Source of the DNA: A37T11 sp964546645
Lineage (GTDB): Bacteria; Bacteroidota; Bacteroidia; Sphingobacteriales; Sphingobacteriaceae
Direction of reading: 5' to 3'
NCBI GenBank assembly: GCA_964546645.1
Contig: CAZJKM010000015.1
Coordinates: forward strand, 1 to 40,750
Length of the DNA: 40,750 nucleotides
Positions 17,254 through 26,027 of the stretch are shown piece after piece. The notes beneath the pieces are model-generated. The model had not been told where the DNA came from. It was given only the letters and a program-made list of their open reading frames with translations, and made no database searches. Position numbers and translations under genes: made by a program. Numbering within the stretch: position 1 is the stretch's first letter; the number at the start of each line of letters is the position of its first letter.

Positions 17254-18299
17254 TGAGGGGGAAGTCTTTGTACCATGTTTTCCAGCGGTGCCGCACCCTG
17301 CTGACCGACAGGATTACGGCCCTGCCCATTGTCGTGCTGATGCCACACAGTGCCTGCAATTGCCGGTGCGTGATGTGCGACATCTGGAAAGACAACAAAA
17401 ACCTGAAACAACTCACGTCCGGGGATGTCCGTGGTTTACTCGCCTCGCTTCGGAAGTTCGGTACGAGGCAGGTGGCGATGTCGGGAGGGGAAGCCTTGCT
17501 TAATACCCATTTTTTTACCTTGTGCCGTATCCTGAAAAGTGAAGGCATCGCCGTATCATTGCTCTCCACCGGCCTGTCCGTAAAGCAACATGCGGCTGCC
17601 ATCGTGGAGTGGGTGGATGATCTGGTTCTGTCGTTGGATGGCGACGAGGCCCTGCATGATGCCATCCGCAATGTGCCTGGTGCATTCCGGAAACTGAGAG
17701 AAGGGGTGGAGCGTATCCATTCTATACGTCCGGATTACCGGATAACAGCCCGGACGGTCATCCAGCGCCTGAATTTCAGGCAATGGCCTGCCATCATCGG
17801 GGCAGCGAGGCAACTGGGTATGGCGCAGATCAGCTTTTTGCCGGCGGACGTGACCAGCCAGGCGTTCAACCGCCAGACGGCATGGTCCGGCCCGAGGCAG
17901 CAGGAGGTATTGCCCGCTGAGGATGAATTGCCTGCCCTGCGGGAAATGGCTGACCATGTGATCGGGCGGTATCAACCGGATTTTGACAGCCGGTTCATCG
18001 CCGAATCACCATCGAAGATAGGGGACATCTACCGGTACTACGCCGCACATCATGGATGGAACGGTTTCCCGTCCAGGAAGTGCAACGCTCCGTGGGTATC
18101 GGCCGTCATCGAGGCAGACGGTAGCGTCCGCCCTTGTTTTTTCCACGATGTCGTAGGCAATATCCGGGAGGCATCGCTGGCGGCGGTACTGAACAGCCCT
18201 GAGGCTGTCGGTTTCCGCAAGTCGTTGGATATGGGGAGCAATCCCACCTGTGTGAAATGTGTGTGCGCGTTGAACGTATCACCGTGGGCAAACGCTTAG
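17250..18299 (+). CDS. Radical SAM protein with SPASM-like C-terminal region, 349 aa
   Basis: The [4Fe-4S] cluster motif CX3CX2C is seen as CNCRCVMC within MPHSACNCRCVMCDIWKD, followed by the GGE-type SAM motif VAMSGGEALLN. The C-terminal part has a SPASM/Twitch-like layout: RKCNAPWVSAVIEADGSVRP, CFFHDVVGNIREASL and the terminal cysteine group CVKCVCAL, which would hold an auxiliary cluster. The start at 17250 gives a 4-base ATGA overlap with the methyltransferase; an in-frame ATG at 17226 would lie within that gene. Such proteins act on peptides, sugars or lipids. No small precursor peptide gene is evident beside it. The role in the locus is unknown. Confidence 0.85.
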   Translation: MMRGKSLYHVFQRCRTLLTDRITALPIVVLMPHSACNCRCVMCDIWKDNKNLKQLTSGDVRGLLASLRKFGTRQVAMSGGEALLNTHFFTLCRILKSEGIAVSLLSTGLSVKQHAAAIVEWVDDLVLSLDGDEALHDAIRNVPGAFRKLREGVERIHSIRPDYRITARTVIQRLNFRQWPAIIGAARQLGMAQISFLPADVTSQAFNRQTAWSGPRQQEVLPAEDELPALREMADHVIGRYQPDFDSRFIAESPSKIGDIYRYYAAHHGWNGFPSRKCNAPWVSAVIEADGSVRPCFFHDVVGNIREASLAAVLNSPEAVGFRKSLDMGSNPTCVKCVCALNVSPWANA

Positions 18300-18310
18300 T
18301 GCATAGCTAT

Positions 18311-19774
18311 ATGTATAGTATACTGTTGACACATTCTTATTTTTTGCGGTTCGACCCGAAGCAGTGGACGCTGGGCCAGCCTTATCCCCCCCTGGGAACA
18401 CTGTATGCTGCGGCGTTGCTGCGCCGGCACGGGTACCGCACCAACCTGCATGATGTGATGTTTGCGCGTGGCCCTGAGGAGGTGGATGTGCCACTCAAAA
18501 CCCACGGCCCTGACCTGTTCGTGATTTACGATGATGGGTTCAACTACCTGACCAAGATGTGCCTCACCAATATGCGCGAAGCGGCTTTCAGGATGTGTAA
18601 GCTGGCCAAAGCATCCGGCTGCACCGTGGTGGTTTGCAGTTCTGATGCCACCGACCGGTTTGCCAGCTACCTTGCGGAGGGGGCCGACTTTGTGATCCTG
18701 GGGGAGGGCGAATATACGTTATTGGAATTGGCGGAACAGTTGCGCAGCGGCCAGACGGACTTTTCTTCTGTATGGGGACTGGCTTATCGGAAGGGCGGAG
18801 AAATCGTGCGGACACCCGCCCGGCCCGTCATCCGGGATTTGGATACGTTGCCGTGGCCCGCCTGGGATCTGGTGGATATGGAACGATATCGCAGGGCATG
18901 GCTTAGCAGTGCCGGGTATTTTTCCATCAACATGGGTACCACAAGAGGCTGCCCGTTCAAGTGTAACTGGTGCGCCAAACCCATCTATGGCAATCGTTAT
19001 AACTCCCACAGTCCCGCACGGGTAGTGGCCGAAATCAAGCTGCTCAGGCAACGCTACGGGATAGACCATATTTGGTTCTGCGACGATATTTTCGGGCTGA
19101 AGCCGGGTTGGGTTGGTGAATTTTCACACCTGTTGCAACAGGAGGGTATCCATATCCCGTTCAAGATCCAATCAAGGGCGGATTTGCTGGTTGAGGAAGG
19201 CGTAGCGGAGGCGTTGGCAAACGGTGGCTGCGAAACCGTATGGATCGGGGCCGAAAGCGGGTCGCAGCGCATATTGGATGCCATGGACAAAGGGATCACC
19301 ATCGCACAGATCCGTACAGCTACCGCTTTGATGAAAAAGCACGGCATCAATCCCTCGTTTTTCATCCAGTTCGGCTATCCGGGTGAAACAAAGGACGATA
19401 TCCGGCTTACGATTGACCTTGTCAACGAACTGCTGCCGCATGAAATCGGTATATCGGTATCGTACCCCCTACCTGGCACCCGCTTTTACGAGAACGTGAA
19501 AGCCGGATTGAAAAAGAAAACCAACTGGACGGATTCGGATGAAATGGCCATGCTATTCCGCAATACCTTTCCTGCGGCTTATTACAAGCAGTTGCACAGC
19601 TATGTACACCGTAACTACCACATGCATCTTGCCCAAAACAGCCTCGGGAAATTGGTAAAGAATCCGTCGGGGGCTTCGTTACCCATGCTCAAAACGGCTC
19701 TTTCGGTTCTGTATCATGCCCCGTTGACCTATATAGAACGGGTGAGGCTGAACCGGCTTGAAAAAATTGCCTGA
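18311..19774 (+). CDS. B12-binding-type radical SAM protein, 487 aa
   Basis: The N-terminal 150 residues fit the cobalamin-binding domain of BchE-like radical SAM enzymes (QPYPPLGTLYAAALLRRHGY; VVVCSSDATDRF; FVILGEGEYTLLELAEQL), although the DxHxxG cobalamin ligand motif is not visible, as is usual in this subgroup. The radical SAM core follows with CX3CX2C in TTRGCPFKCNWCAKPIYG and later WFCDDIFGL, VWIGAESGSQRILD and IQFGYPGETKDD. The ATG at 18311 lies 12 bases after the previous stop; an in-frame ATG at 18257 would overlap that gene. Relatives do methylations at unactivated carbon, ring formation or rearrangements. The next gene starts within its stop codon. Confidence 0.87.
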   Translation: MYSILLTHSYFLRFDPKQWTLGQPYPPLGTLYAAALLRRHGYRTNLHDVMFARGPEEVDVPLKTHGPDLFVIYDDGFNYLTKMCLTNMREAAFRMCKLAKASGCTVVVCSSDATDRFASYLAEGADFVILGEGEYTLLELAEQLRSGQTDFSSVWGLAYRKGGEIVRTPARPVIRDLDTLPWPAWDLVDMERYRRAWLSSAGYFSINMGTTRGCPFKCNWCAKPIYGNRYNSHSPARVVAEIKLLRQRYGIDHIWFCDDIFGLKPGWVGEFSHLLQQEGIHIPFKIQSRADLLVEEGVAEALANGGCETVWIGAESGSQRILDAMDKGITIAQIRTATALMKKHGINPSFFIQFGYPGETKDDIRLTIDLVNELLPHEIGISVSYPLPGTRFYENVKAGLKKKTNWTDSDEMAMLFRNTFPAAYYKQLHSYVHRNYHMHLAQNSLGKLVKNPSGASLPMLKTALSVLYHAPLTYIERVRLNRLEKIA

Positions 19775-20604
19775 TGAATCCCGATGCACATGCCAATGAG
19801 CGCAGGGCTGAGCAGGCTTTCAGCAACCAATCGGGTATATTCGATGCCTTGTATGCCCGGTCCACACTTATCCATTACAAGCGGCAGCGTGTGCGTGCAC
19901 ATGCATTGAGCTATTTCAAACCGGGAGGCCATATCCTTGAACTGAACTGTGGTACAGGTGAGGATGCCCTGTTTTTTGCCGGAAACGGATACAAGGTGCA
20001 TGCCACTGATATTTCTGAAGGCATGCTGCGGGAGATGGAACGGAAAGTGCACCTGAATCGCCTTGAGGGTGCTATCACGTATGAGCGGTGCTCGTATACA
20101 CAACTGCACCTGCTGGCCAATAAGGGGCCCTATGACCATATCTTTTCCAATTTTGCGGGGCTGAATTGCACGGGGGAACTGGATGGGGTGCTGCGTTCGT
20201 TTTCCGGTTTGCTGAAACCCGGCGGTACGGTCACGCTGGTGATGTTGCCCGGGTTCTGCCTGTGGGAAACCCTGCTGCTGTTCAGGGGGAAGTTCAAAAC
20301 CGCCTTTCGCCGCTTCGGCAGCGGCCGGGGCCGGGTCGCGCATGTGGAAGGGATGTATTTTAACTGCTGGTATTACAATCCGTCATTCATAAAAAACAGA
20401 CTGAAGGCCGAATTTGAGATCCTGTGTACCGAGGGCCTTTGCACTGTGGTGCCGCCGTCCTACATCGAGGGGTTCGCCGAACGCCATCCAAAAACCTACC
20501 GGTGGCTTGCCTGGCTGGAAGAAAAGCTGAAATATTCCTGGCCGTGGCGATGTATCGGAGATTATTATATCCTGTCTTTGAGGAAAAGAACCGCATCACC
20601 ATAG
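19774..20604 (+). CDS. Class I SAM-dependent methyltransferase, 276 aa
   Basis: Methyltransferase with motif I ILELNCGTGEDALFFAGNGY, then VHATDISEGMLREMERK, the motif around YDHIFSNFAGLNC, and LLKPGGTVTLVMLPG. Asn replaces the common Gly/Asp in motif I (ELNCGTG), a variant known from other family members. A hydrophobic, Trp/Tyr-rich C-terminus (YRWLAWLEEKLKYSWPWRC) could bind a lipid or membrane. Its ATG overlaps the previous stop by one base (TGATG). Its 3' end overlaps the convergent nucleotidyltransferase-type gene by nine bases. It completes the methyltransferase/radical SAM block. Substrate unknown. Confidence 0.85.
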   Translation: MNPDAHANERRAEQAFSNQSGIFDALYARSTLIHYKRQRVRAHALSYFKPGGHILELNCGTGEDALFFAGNGYKVHATDISEGMLREMERKVHLNRLEGAITYERCSYTQLHLLANKGPYDHIFSNFAGLNCTGELDGVLRSFSGLLKPGGTVTLVMLPGFCLWETLLLFRGKFKTAFRRFGSGRGRVAHVEGMYFNCWYYNPSFIKNRLKAEFEILCTEGLCTVVPPSYIEGFAERHPKTYRWLAWLEEKLKYSWPWRCIGDYYILSLRKRTASP

Positions 20605-21519
20605 TTCATGCATTTCCGCGCGTTCCAGCAGTGCCGATAGTTTTCGCCGGTACTTTTCCAGCAGCTTAACCTGGAAATTCAGGGGGTCGGGTTTGGCCAC
20701 ATGCCTGCCGGCTGCCATACCCATGATGGTACCCCTTGCATTCCGTTTTTTCAGGACCGTTTTCTTACCCCATCGTCTGACGGTGATATGCATCAGGATA
20801 CGCTCCAGCCAATTGCCCAGTGCATTGCTCAGCAGGCGTTCGCTGAGGCTTTTCAGCAGGTGTGATCGCGGGGGATGGGCAGCCGGGACACGCAGGCCTG
20901 TGTTGGGCAGCCATGTCCGCGCCCAGGTATTGGCCGCGTAAAAATCGGCAAAGGCGGCATCGCCCTCCAAAGGCACCAGGGTGGTTAACTCGATGGCTGT
21001 ATAGATGTTCTTTTCCACGATTTCAAGCTGCTGTTCGTCTACGTAGTAATTCATGCAATAATAGTGCTGCCGGTTTACGAGGAACGTCAGCTTCTTGAAA
21101 CAATGCATCAGTGTCCGGGCAACCCATAGCCTGTCGCGTCGGGTAATGATGAACAGGTCGATGTCAGATTTTTCGTCCGCATAGTTCTTGGAGAGGGATC
21201 CTGATACCCCGATGCCACGCACATAGGGGAATTTAATCAGGAAACGGCCCACCTGTCTTGCTTTCTCCATCAATTGGGCGGCTTTTTCATTTCCCTGTTT
21301 CCGGCGGGTGACGATGAGGCAATCATTTTTCAAGGCATAAAATTCATTGAACCGGTAGACCAAGCCGAGGTTCGACAGGGAGTCGAGGGTTTCTCTGCAT
21401 GCATCGGGCCGGCACCGGCACCCCAGAAATAAAAACACCTCCTGATAGGTCAACGGATAATCGAACATATCAAAATAGGCGAGCGTGACAAGGATATCTC
21501 TTTTGATGCTTAATGACAT
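20596..21519 (-). CDS. Nucleotidyltransferase-fold protein with winged-helix-like N-terminus, 307 aa
   Basis: A Pol-beta-type nucleotidyltransferase core is indicated by GVSGSLSKNYADEKSDIDLFII (GS at 107-108 and the DxD pair Asp119 and Asp121). The first 70 residues (DILVTLAYFDMFDYPLTYQEVF, then SLSNLGLVYRFNEFYAL) look like a winged-helix domain. The C-terminal 100 residues are basic with no recognised domain. It could transfer a nucleotide to a small molecule or protein, or serve as a regulator; nothing ties it to a known sugar pathway. It begins 27 bases after the O-antigen ligase gene upstream and is the last gene of the 29998-20596 minus-strand run. Confidence 0.75.
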   Translation of the reverse strand: MSLSIKRDILVTLAYFDMFDYPLTYQEVFLFLGCRCRPDACRETLDSLSNLGLVYRFNEFYALKNDCLIVTRRKQGNEKAAQLMEKARQVGRFLIKFPYVRGIGVSGSLSKNYADEKSDIDLFIITRRDRLWVARTLMHCFKKLTFLVNRQHYYCMNYYVDEQQLEIVEKNIYTAIELTTLVPLEGDAAFADFYAANTWARTWLPNTGLRVPAAHPPRSHLLKSLSERLLSNALGNWLERILMHITVRRWGKKTVLKKRNARGTIMGMAAGRHVAKPDPLNFQVKLLEKYRRKLSALLERAEMHELW

Positions 21520-21546
21520 GCTGTCGTAATGTGTATGCTATATATA

Positions 21547-22800
21547 TTATAACGGGGCTGGTGGCCTTTTGGTTGCCTTGCCCCGACTTTCGTAGTGGCC
21601 AAATACCAGCAGAGAAAAGAAAATACTGTAAAACAGGATGCCCTTGTTTACACTTAATAGGTTATCGGATAAGGAAGCAACAGCGAATACCGTTACAAAT
21701 GCGCATAGCAATACATCTTTTTTTGCCAGCGCCATCCGGAAGCCAAAAGCAAGGGTGAACAGGTACACGGCCAGACCGCACACACCGAATTTGATAAAAA
21801 AGCTAAGATATTGGTTGTGTGCATCGAAGTCGGCGAGGTACGAACGGTAAAACCGGTTTTCAAAATAGCGTGATTTTAATAATTCAACTTCCGTGCCCGA
21901 ACCATGCCCGATGATGGGCGATTCGACGGCAACTTCCAGTGCAAGACCCCACCGGGCAAACCGGGGGTCTGTAAGGCGGTCTTCATCGACCCGTCTCAGA
22001 TCTTTTTTCAATTCGGTAAGGTAGCGGATCCGGTAATTTTCCACGTTGAAGATGCCTGCGACGACGAGTACCGAAATGACCAGGAAAATGCCTAAGTAGG
22101 TTTTCCGCTGTCGGCCGGCCAGCACCAAATAAGGGATGCCGAAGTTGACGATCAACAACAATGCGGCAAACACCGACTTGGATGCCAACTGGATGATACC
22201 CGCTAGGAGAAGGACGCAGCAGCAGCTGTGGAGTAGTTTGAGCGGCCAGGTTTTCGCGCTTAGCAGTGCGCATAGCGAAAAGACCAACGCGATGGCCACC
22301 TGCATAGCGAGCTGCGTGGCATGGATGCCGATGGGATTGGAAAAATTGTGGTTGATAAAGGCGTGGGAAAACAACCTTGTGAACGACAGGTCATAATACC
22401 CGATGGTCGCCATGGCGTGGAGATAAAGATAGCCTACGGTAGCTGCGCATCCCCATGTAAATACACGCAACAGGGGATATCGGTATTTCCTGAAATCGAG
22501 CGTACTAAGACTGAATAGCAAGGGTATCAACAAGATGAAAGCCTGTCGATCCAATTCATTAAATCCCTCCGGCCTGTTGCTGGAATATATGATACCCAGG
22601 AGTGTCAGGAAAAACACGGATTGCAACAATAGGTTAGTCCAGGTAACCGCGTGTTTCAGACGCTCTTTTTTCAGGTGTATCAAGGTATGCACCGCAAAGC
22701 TGATGAAGATGATGTGGCTGTAAAAGCGGTCGTAAGGCAAGCTTAACAACAGCAATGTTACATGATAAAAACTGATTTTATTGGCCACGGTATCCCTCAT
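21547..22800 (-). CDS. O-antigen ligase/polymerase family membrane protein, 417 aa
   Basis: Multi-pass inner-membrane protein with about ten hydrophobic segments and the Wzy_C-type periplasmic loop: conserved-looking elements include ARWGLALEVAVESPIIGHGSG and YLADFDAHNQYLSFFIKFG, the latter holding the His found in O-antigen ligases and polymerases (DxHNxYL pattern). Proteins of this family either polymerise lipid-linked repeat units (Wzy) or ligate glycan to lipid A core (WaaL), or attach it to proteins; sequence alone cannot tell them apart. A second candidate is encoded at 26020-27672, so one may polymerise and the other ligate. It starts three bases after the stop of the DUF1972 gene region. 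Confidence 0.82.
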   Translation of the reverse strand: MRDTVANKISFYHVTLLLLSLPYDRFYSHIIFISFAVHTLIHLKKERLKHAVTWTNLLLQSVFFLTLLGIIYSSNRPEGFNELDRQAFILLIPLLFSLSTLDFRKYRYPLLRVFTWGCAATVGYLYLHAMATIGYYDLSFTRLFSHAFINHNFSNPIGIHATQLAMQVAIALVFSLCALLSAKTWPLKLLHSCCCVLLLAGIIQLASKSVFAALLLIVNFGIPYLVLAGRQRKTYLGIFLVISVLVVAGIFNVENYRIRYLTELKKDLRRVDEDRLTDPRFARWGLALEVAVESPIIGHGSGTEVELLKSRYFENRFYRSYLADFDAHNQYLSFFIKFGVCGLAVYLFTLAFGFRMALAKKDVLLCAFVTVFAVASLSDNLLSVNKGILFYSIFFSLLVFGHYESRGKATKRPPAPL

Positions 22801-22803
22801 TTT

Positions 22804-23916
22804 TTATCGTTTTTTCATGGTGTGGTAGCATTCCAGGATAAGATCTTCATATTCATGGATAATTTTCTCCCAGTTGAATTGAAGCCGGATTTTTTGCAGG
22901 TTATTGCGGATCATCGCCGCTTCTTTATCTTCACGCCGGACCGTTTCCACCAGTTGCCTGACATCTGCGGCATTGTCGAAATAAAACGCGTCGGCATGCA
23001 GCACCGACTTGTTGAAAGGGTTGTTGTGTGCGGCGATCAGTGCTTTGCTGGCCATGGCTTCCAACAGGGAAGGGTTGGTACCGCCCACGCTGTGTCCATG
23101 AAAATACAGGAAGCACCGGTTTTGCAGGGTACGCACCGCTGAATGGTCGAAGTTTGCGCCCGGAAACCGTATCCGTTCGTCATTCCGGAATTTACGGGTG
23201 ATATATTTTCCGAACCGGGTATCCGTATTCCCTAACACGTTGAAATGCTTTGTTGAGTTGCTGTCGCTGAACCCGTCTAAGATGATTTCAATGTTGTTTT
23301 CGGGTTCCATCCTTGCCATCAGCAGGAAATAGTCTTCGTTCAGTGCTGCATCACGGGCAAACGGTTCGCCTTCCTGTTCGGAATAAACATCCGCCCCATA
23401 GGGGATGTACCGGGGAAGGATACCGTATTCCTCCTGGAGATAGGATTTGATGACCAATGAATCAGCCACATAAAAGTGGCTGTACCTGATGGCCAGCTTT
23501 TCTGCATATTTCAGGAACCGCCGGAGGGTTATGCTATACTTGGTACGTTTCCATTCGAGTCCGTCCATGTTGGAGACAACCACGCTTTGGCGCGGATACA
23601 GCCTTCCCCAGATGGAACTGCTGGTATACCCCATCAGCAGGATGACATCGAACTTCCGTTTGCGTGCATCCAACAGGCAATTGAGATCGTATATAAACTG
23701 CCCGGCCGTACCGATGAGGTATTCAGGGTCATAGCAATGGACGATCCTTACACCCTGCCATTCCTTTTGGGTGTACGGGTGTTTATGCGAGTTGTAAACC
23801 GTCACCGCATGCCCTTTGCCGGCCAGGCCTGCTGATAGATGCCCGGATATATGCTCAAACCCACCGTAATGATTGGGAATACCCCTTGTGCCTAAAATGC
23901 CGATATTCAGCTTCAT
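22804..23916 (-). CDS. DUF1972/GT4 glycosyltransferase (rhamnosyltransferase-like), 370 aa
   Basis: The N-terminus MKLNIGILGTRGIPNHYGGFE is the hallmark of DUF1972 proteins, in which this domain replaces the usual GT4 acceptor domain; several members are annotated as rhamnosyltransferases. Further blocks are VVVSNMDGLEWKRTKYS, YIPYGADVY, FLLMARMEPENNIEIILDG, and the C-terminal GTNPSLLEAMASKALI. The frame is open to 24033 but that overlaps the upstream GT4, so the ATG at 23916 is used, two bases after that gene's stop at 23918. Sugar specificity is not determined, though transfer of a deoxysugar such as rhamnose is a reasonable guess. Confidence 0.87.
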   Translation of the reverse strand: MKLNIGILGTRGIPNHYGGFEHISGHLSAGLAGKGHAVTVYNSHKHPYTQKEWQGVRIVHCYDPEYLIGTAGQFIYDLNCLLDARKRKFDVILLMGYTSSSIWGRLYPRQSVVVSNMDGLEWKRTKYSITLRRFLKYAEKLAIRYSHFYVADSLVIKSYLQEEYGILPRYIPYGADVYSEQEGEPFARDAALNEDYFLLMARMEPENNIEIILDGFSDSNSTKHFNVLGNTDTRFGKYITRKFRNDERIRFPGANFDHSAVRTLQNRCFLYFHGHSVGGTNPSLLEAMASKALIAAHNNPFNKSVLHADAFYFDNAADVRQLVETVRREDKEAAMIRNNLQKIRLQFNWEKIIHEYEDLILECYHTMKKR

Positions 23917-23917
23917 A

Positions 23918-25057
23918 TTATAACTGGTTGGCCTGTAGCAATTGATAAAATGAGCGACTGCTGTGTTTCCAGTCGTACAGCCGCATGGCGTGTTCAGCAG
24001 CCTGCTGCCGGAAGGCGGGGGCAGGCGGAGCATCGATCATCGCGGCCATTTTTTGCCGGAACGTCAGGTTATCGTCAGGGTCGAATGTATAAGGCTCAAA
24101 GAAGGTGAAGTCCCGCATGGCCGTTGCTGAAGAGCAAAGGACGGGTGCTCCGCATACCGCCGCCTCCAACGGGGGGATGCCGAAGCCTTCGGCCCCGGAT
24201 GGATAGACGAAAAGCCGGCAGGCCCGGTAAAAAGCGACCAGATCCGATTGGCTCACCTGCCTTAGCCAATGGAACCATTGCCGTTGTTCGTCCGCCAGGT
24301 TGCTGACCAGCCGCGCCAGGTCCGGTACCCTGGCCGATGCTTCACCGATGAACACCAATGCGATTCCCCGTTCGTTGAGTCTGAGCTTCAGATAGGTTTC
24401 CAACACCAACTGATGGTTTTTGCGGGGCTCCACACGACTGACATACAGAACAAAATCATTGATTCCAAATTGATTGCGTATGTGTCTCCTGGCTTCTTCC
24501 CTTGAATGCCAGGGGTTGCTGAACTGCCGGCTGATACCGTTTGGTATAACGTGCACGGTTTCCGGCATGATGTTGTAATGGCTGCAGATCCGATGCCTGG
24601 CGTATTGGGAAACGGTGGTCCTGATGTGGGCCTGCCGGATACTCCTGCCAAACAGCACATTGCGGCTGAAGCGGTATGGAAAGGTAAACGCCTGCTTAAA
24701 GTCGTTGAACAATACGTCATGCAGGGTGACGATGTACCGGCACCCTGGCACCGCGTTTGGAGTGATATACTGGAAATGGGCAAAGTCAAACCGGTGTTTT
24801 TTGAGATATGCCGGAATGTCAAATGCCATGCGGAACAGGGTGTTGCCTCCCTTCCCATAAGGTAATATGCGTTCCGGATGCAGGCCGGGAAAAGCATGCC
24901 TGAAATTTTCTACGTCGCGGACACCGAAAAAAATATCCAGTTCAGGATAGTCTGCCAGCACCTGGGTATAAAGCCCGCACAGGAACGTTCGGACACCCTG
25001 AAATTCCTTGTCAAAGGCGTGGGCGTCGACAAATAATTTGATGTGCTTAGCGGCCAT
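23918..25057 (-). CDS. Glycosyltransferase family 4, 379 aa
   Basis: GT4 protein of the mannosyltransferase-like group: acceptor-side motifs FVDAHAFDKEFQGVRTFL and YIVTLHDVLFNDF, linker VHVIPNGISRQF, donor-side FVLYVSRVEPRKNHQLVLE, and EX7E in PSGAEGFGIPPLEAAVCG with both glutamates present. The start used is ATG at 25057; six codons upstream is a TTG that could also serve. It overlaps the end of the GT2 gene by 11 bases. The EPRKNH motif is common in enzymes adding mannose or rhamnose in exopolysaccharide pathways, but the sugar is not known here. Confidence 0.88.
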   Translation of the reverse strand: MAAKHIKLFVDAHAFDKEFQGVRTFLCGLYTQVLADYPELDIFFGVRDVENFRHAFPGLHPERILPYGKGGNTLFRMAFDIPAYLKKHRFDFAHFQYITPNAVPGCRYIVTLHDVLFNDFKQAFTFPYRFSRNVLFGRSIRQAHIRTTVSQYARHRICSHYNIMPETVHVIPNGISRQFSNPWHSREEARRHIRNQFGINDFVLYVSRVEPRKNHQLVLETYLKLRLNERGIALVFIGEASARVPDLARLVSNLADEQRQWFHWLRQVSQSDLVAFYRACRLFVYPSGAEGFGIPPLEAAVCGAPVLCSSATAMRDFTFFEPYTFDPDDNLTFRQKMAAMIDAPPAPAFRQQAAEHAMRLYDWKHSSRSFYQLLQANQL

Positions 25058-26027
25058 ACGTAAACTTTTTGCCAAATGTGATTTTAACGGAACGATACAG
25101 GAAGCTCAGTATTTTTCCCGGCAGGAAAGAGAGCAGCAGCAACGCGTAGTTCGTGGAACGGAGGGGGTGAATGGCCAGCGTCTTCAACAGATTTTTCCTT
25201 GCTTTGTGTGGATGGTGGTTATTCCACAGGTATTTCTTACCGAGCAGCGCGTAATAGGCCCCCTCACTTATCTGCAAATGCCGCTGCTTTTTGCTGATTG
25301 CTGACAGGTGCATGCCTTCCGCAGCAGTGATCCCCGATTTCTGGAGCGCAGCATACTTGATCCTGCGGAACCGCCGTGTGCGCCATTTTTCATCGATGGT
25401 AATGGATTCCGGATTCAGTCGTACCTTGATCAGCACGTCGCGCAGGTTGTGTGTCCGTTCCTTTTTCAGTACGTTGACCCACAGCAGGTGATCCTCGAAC
25501 GTATGGGCGTGCTCATTATAGCCTCCGGCGCGCAAAATGGTATCCCTCCGGTAAAACACGCTCGAATGGATAAAAGGACATACCCGTATACTGAGCCTGC
25601 TGATTTCTTCATGGGTGAATGCAGGCGGGTAATGGGTGAATACATAGTTGCCGGCCACATCTGTATAGTCTGCAGCCGACCCGATGATGCTGTAGGACGG
25701 ATTGGCCTCCATGAAGTCATATTGAACCTGCAGCCGCTGCGGGTAGCATACATCATCTGCGTCGAAACGCGCAATATAAGAGGCGGAAGCATGCCTTAAT
25801 CCTGTATTTAAGGCCGCCGCGACCCCTCCGTTTGGTTGATTGATTACCCTGATCCGGTGGTCACTGAATGTGTCGATGACGGATAAGGTTTCGTCCGTGG
25901 AGCCGTCGTTCACAATCAGCAGCTCAAAATCAGTAAAGGATTGTGCAAGCACCGAACAGATGGCCTCCCGGATGTACTTGCCGGCATTATAGACCGGCAT
26001 CAATACCGTAATCCCGGGGTTATGCAT
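25047..26027 (-). CDS. Glycosyltransferase family 2, 326 aa
   Basis: Inverting GT-A glycosyltransferase. It shows ITVLMPVYNAGKYIREAI, IVNDGSTDET, the DxD-type metal site in ARFDADDVCYPQRL, and the base region HTFEDHLLWVNVLKK (ED-H-L-W). A C-terminal hydrophobic/basic helix (LLLLSFLPGKILSFLYR) may anchor it to the membrane. The frame opens at 26090, but the ATG at 26027 gives the proper GT2 start and overlaps the preceding polymerase gene by eight bases (ATGCATAA), so the genes are coupled. Sugar unknown. Confidence 0.88.
   Translation of the reverse strand: MHNPGITVLMPVYNAGKYIREAICSVLAQSFTDFELLIVNDGSTDETLSVIDTFSDHRIRVINQPNGGVAAALNTGLRHASASYIARFDADDVCYPQRLQVQYDFMEANPSYSIIGSAADYTDVAGNYVFTHYPPAFTHEEISRLSIRVCPFIHSSVFYRRDTILRAGGYNEHAHTFEDHLLWVNVLKKERTHNLRDVLIKVRLNPESITIDEKWRTRRFRRIKYAALQKSGITAAEGMHLSAISKKQRHLQISEGAYYALLGKKYLWNNHHPHKARKNLLKTLAIHPLRSTNYALLLLSFLPGKILSFLYRSVKITFGKKFTYGR

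Noticed and set aside
17250..19774. RiPP (modified peptide) cluster based on the SPASM-type radical SAM
   Set aside because: No small precursor peptide, leader-binding domain, peptidase or transporter was found beside it, so a peptide substrate is not supported.
23917..24033. N-terminal extension of the DUF1972 glycosyltransferase
   Set aside because: These codons lie inside the upstream GT4 gene, and the conserved MKLNIGILGTRG start is at 23916.
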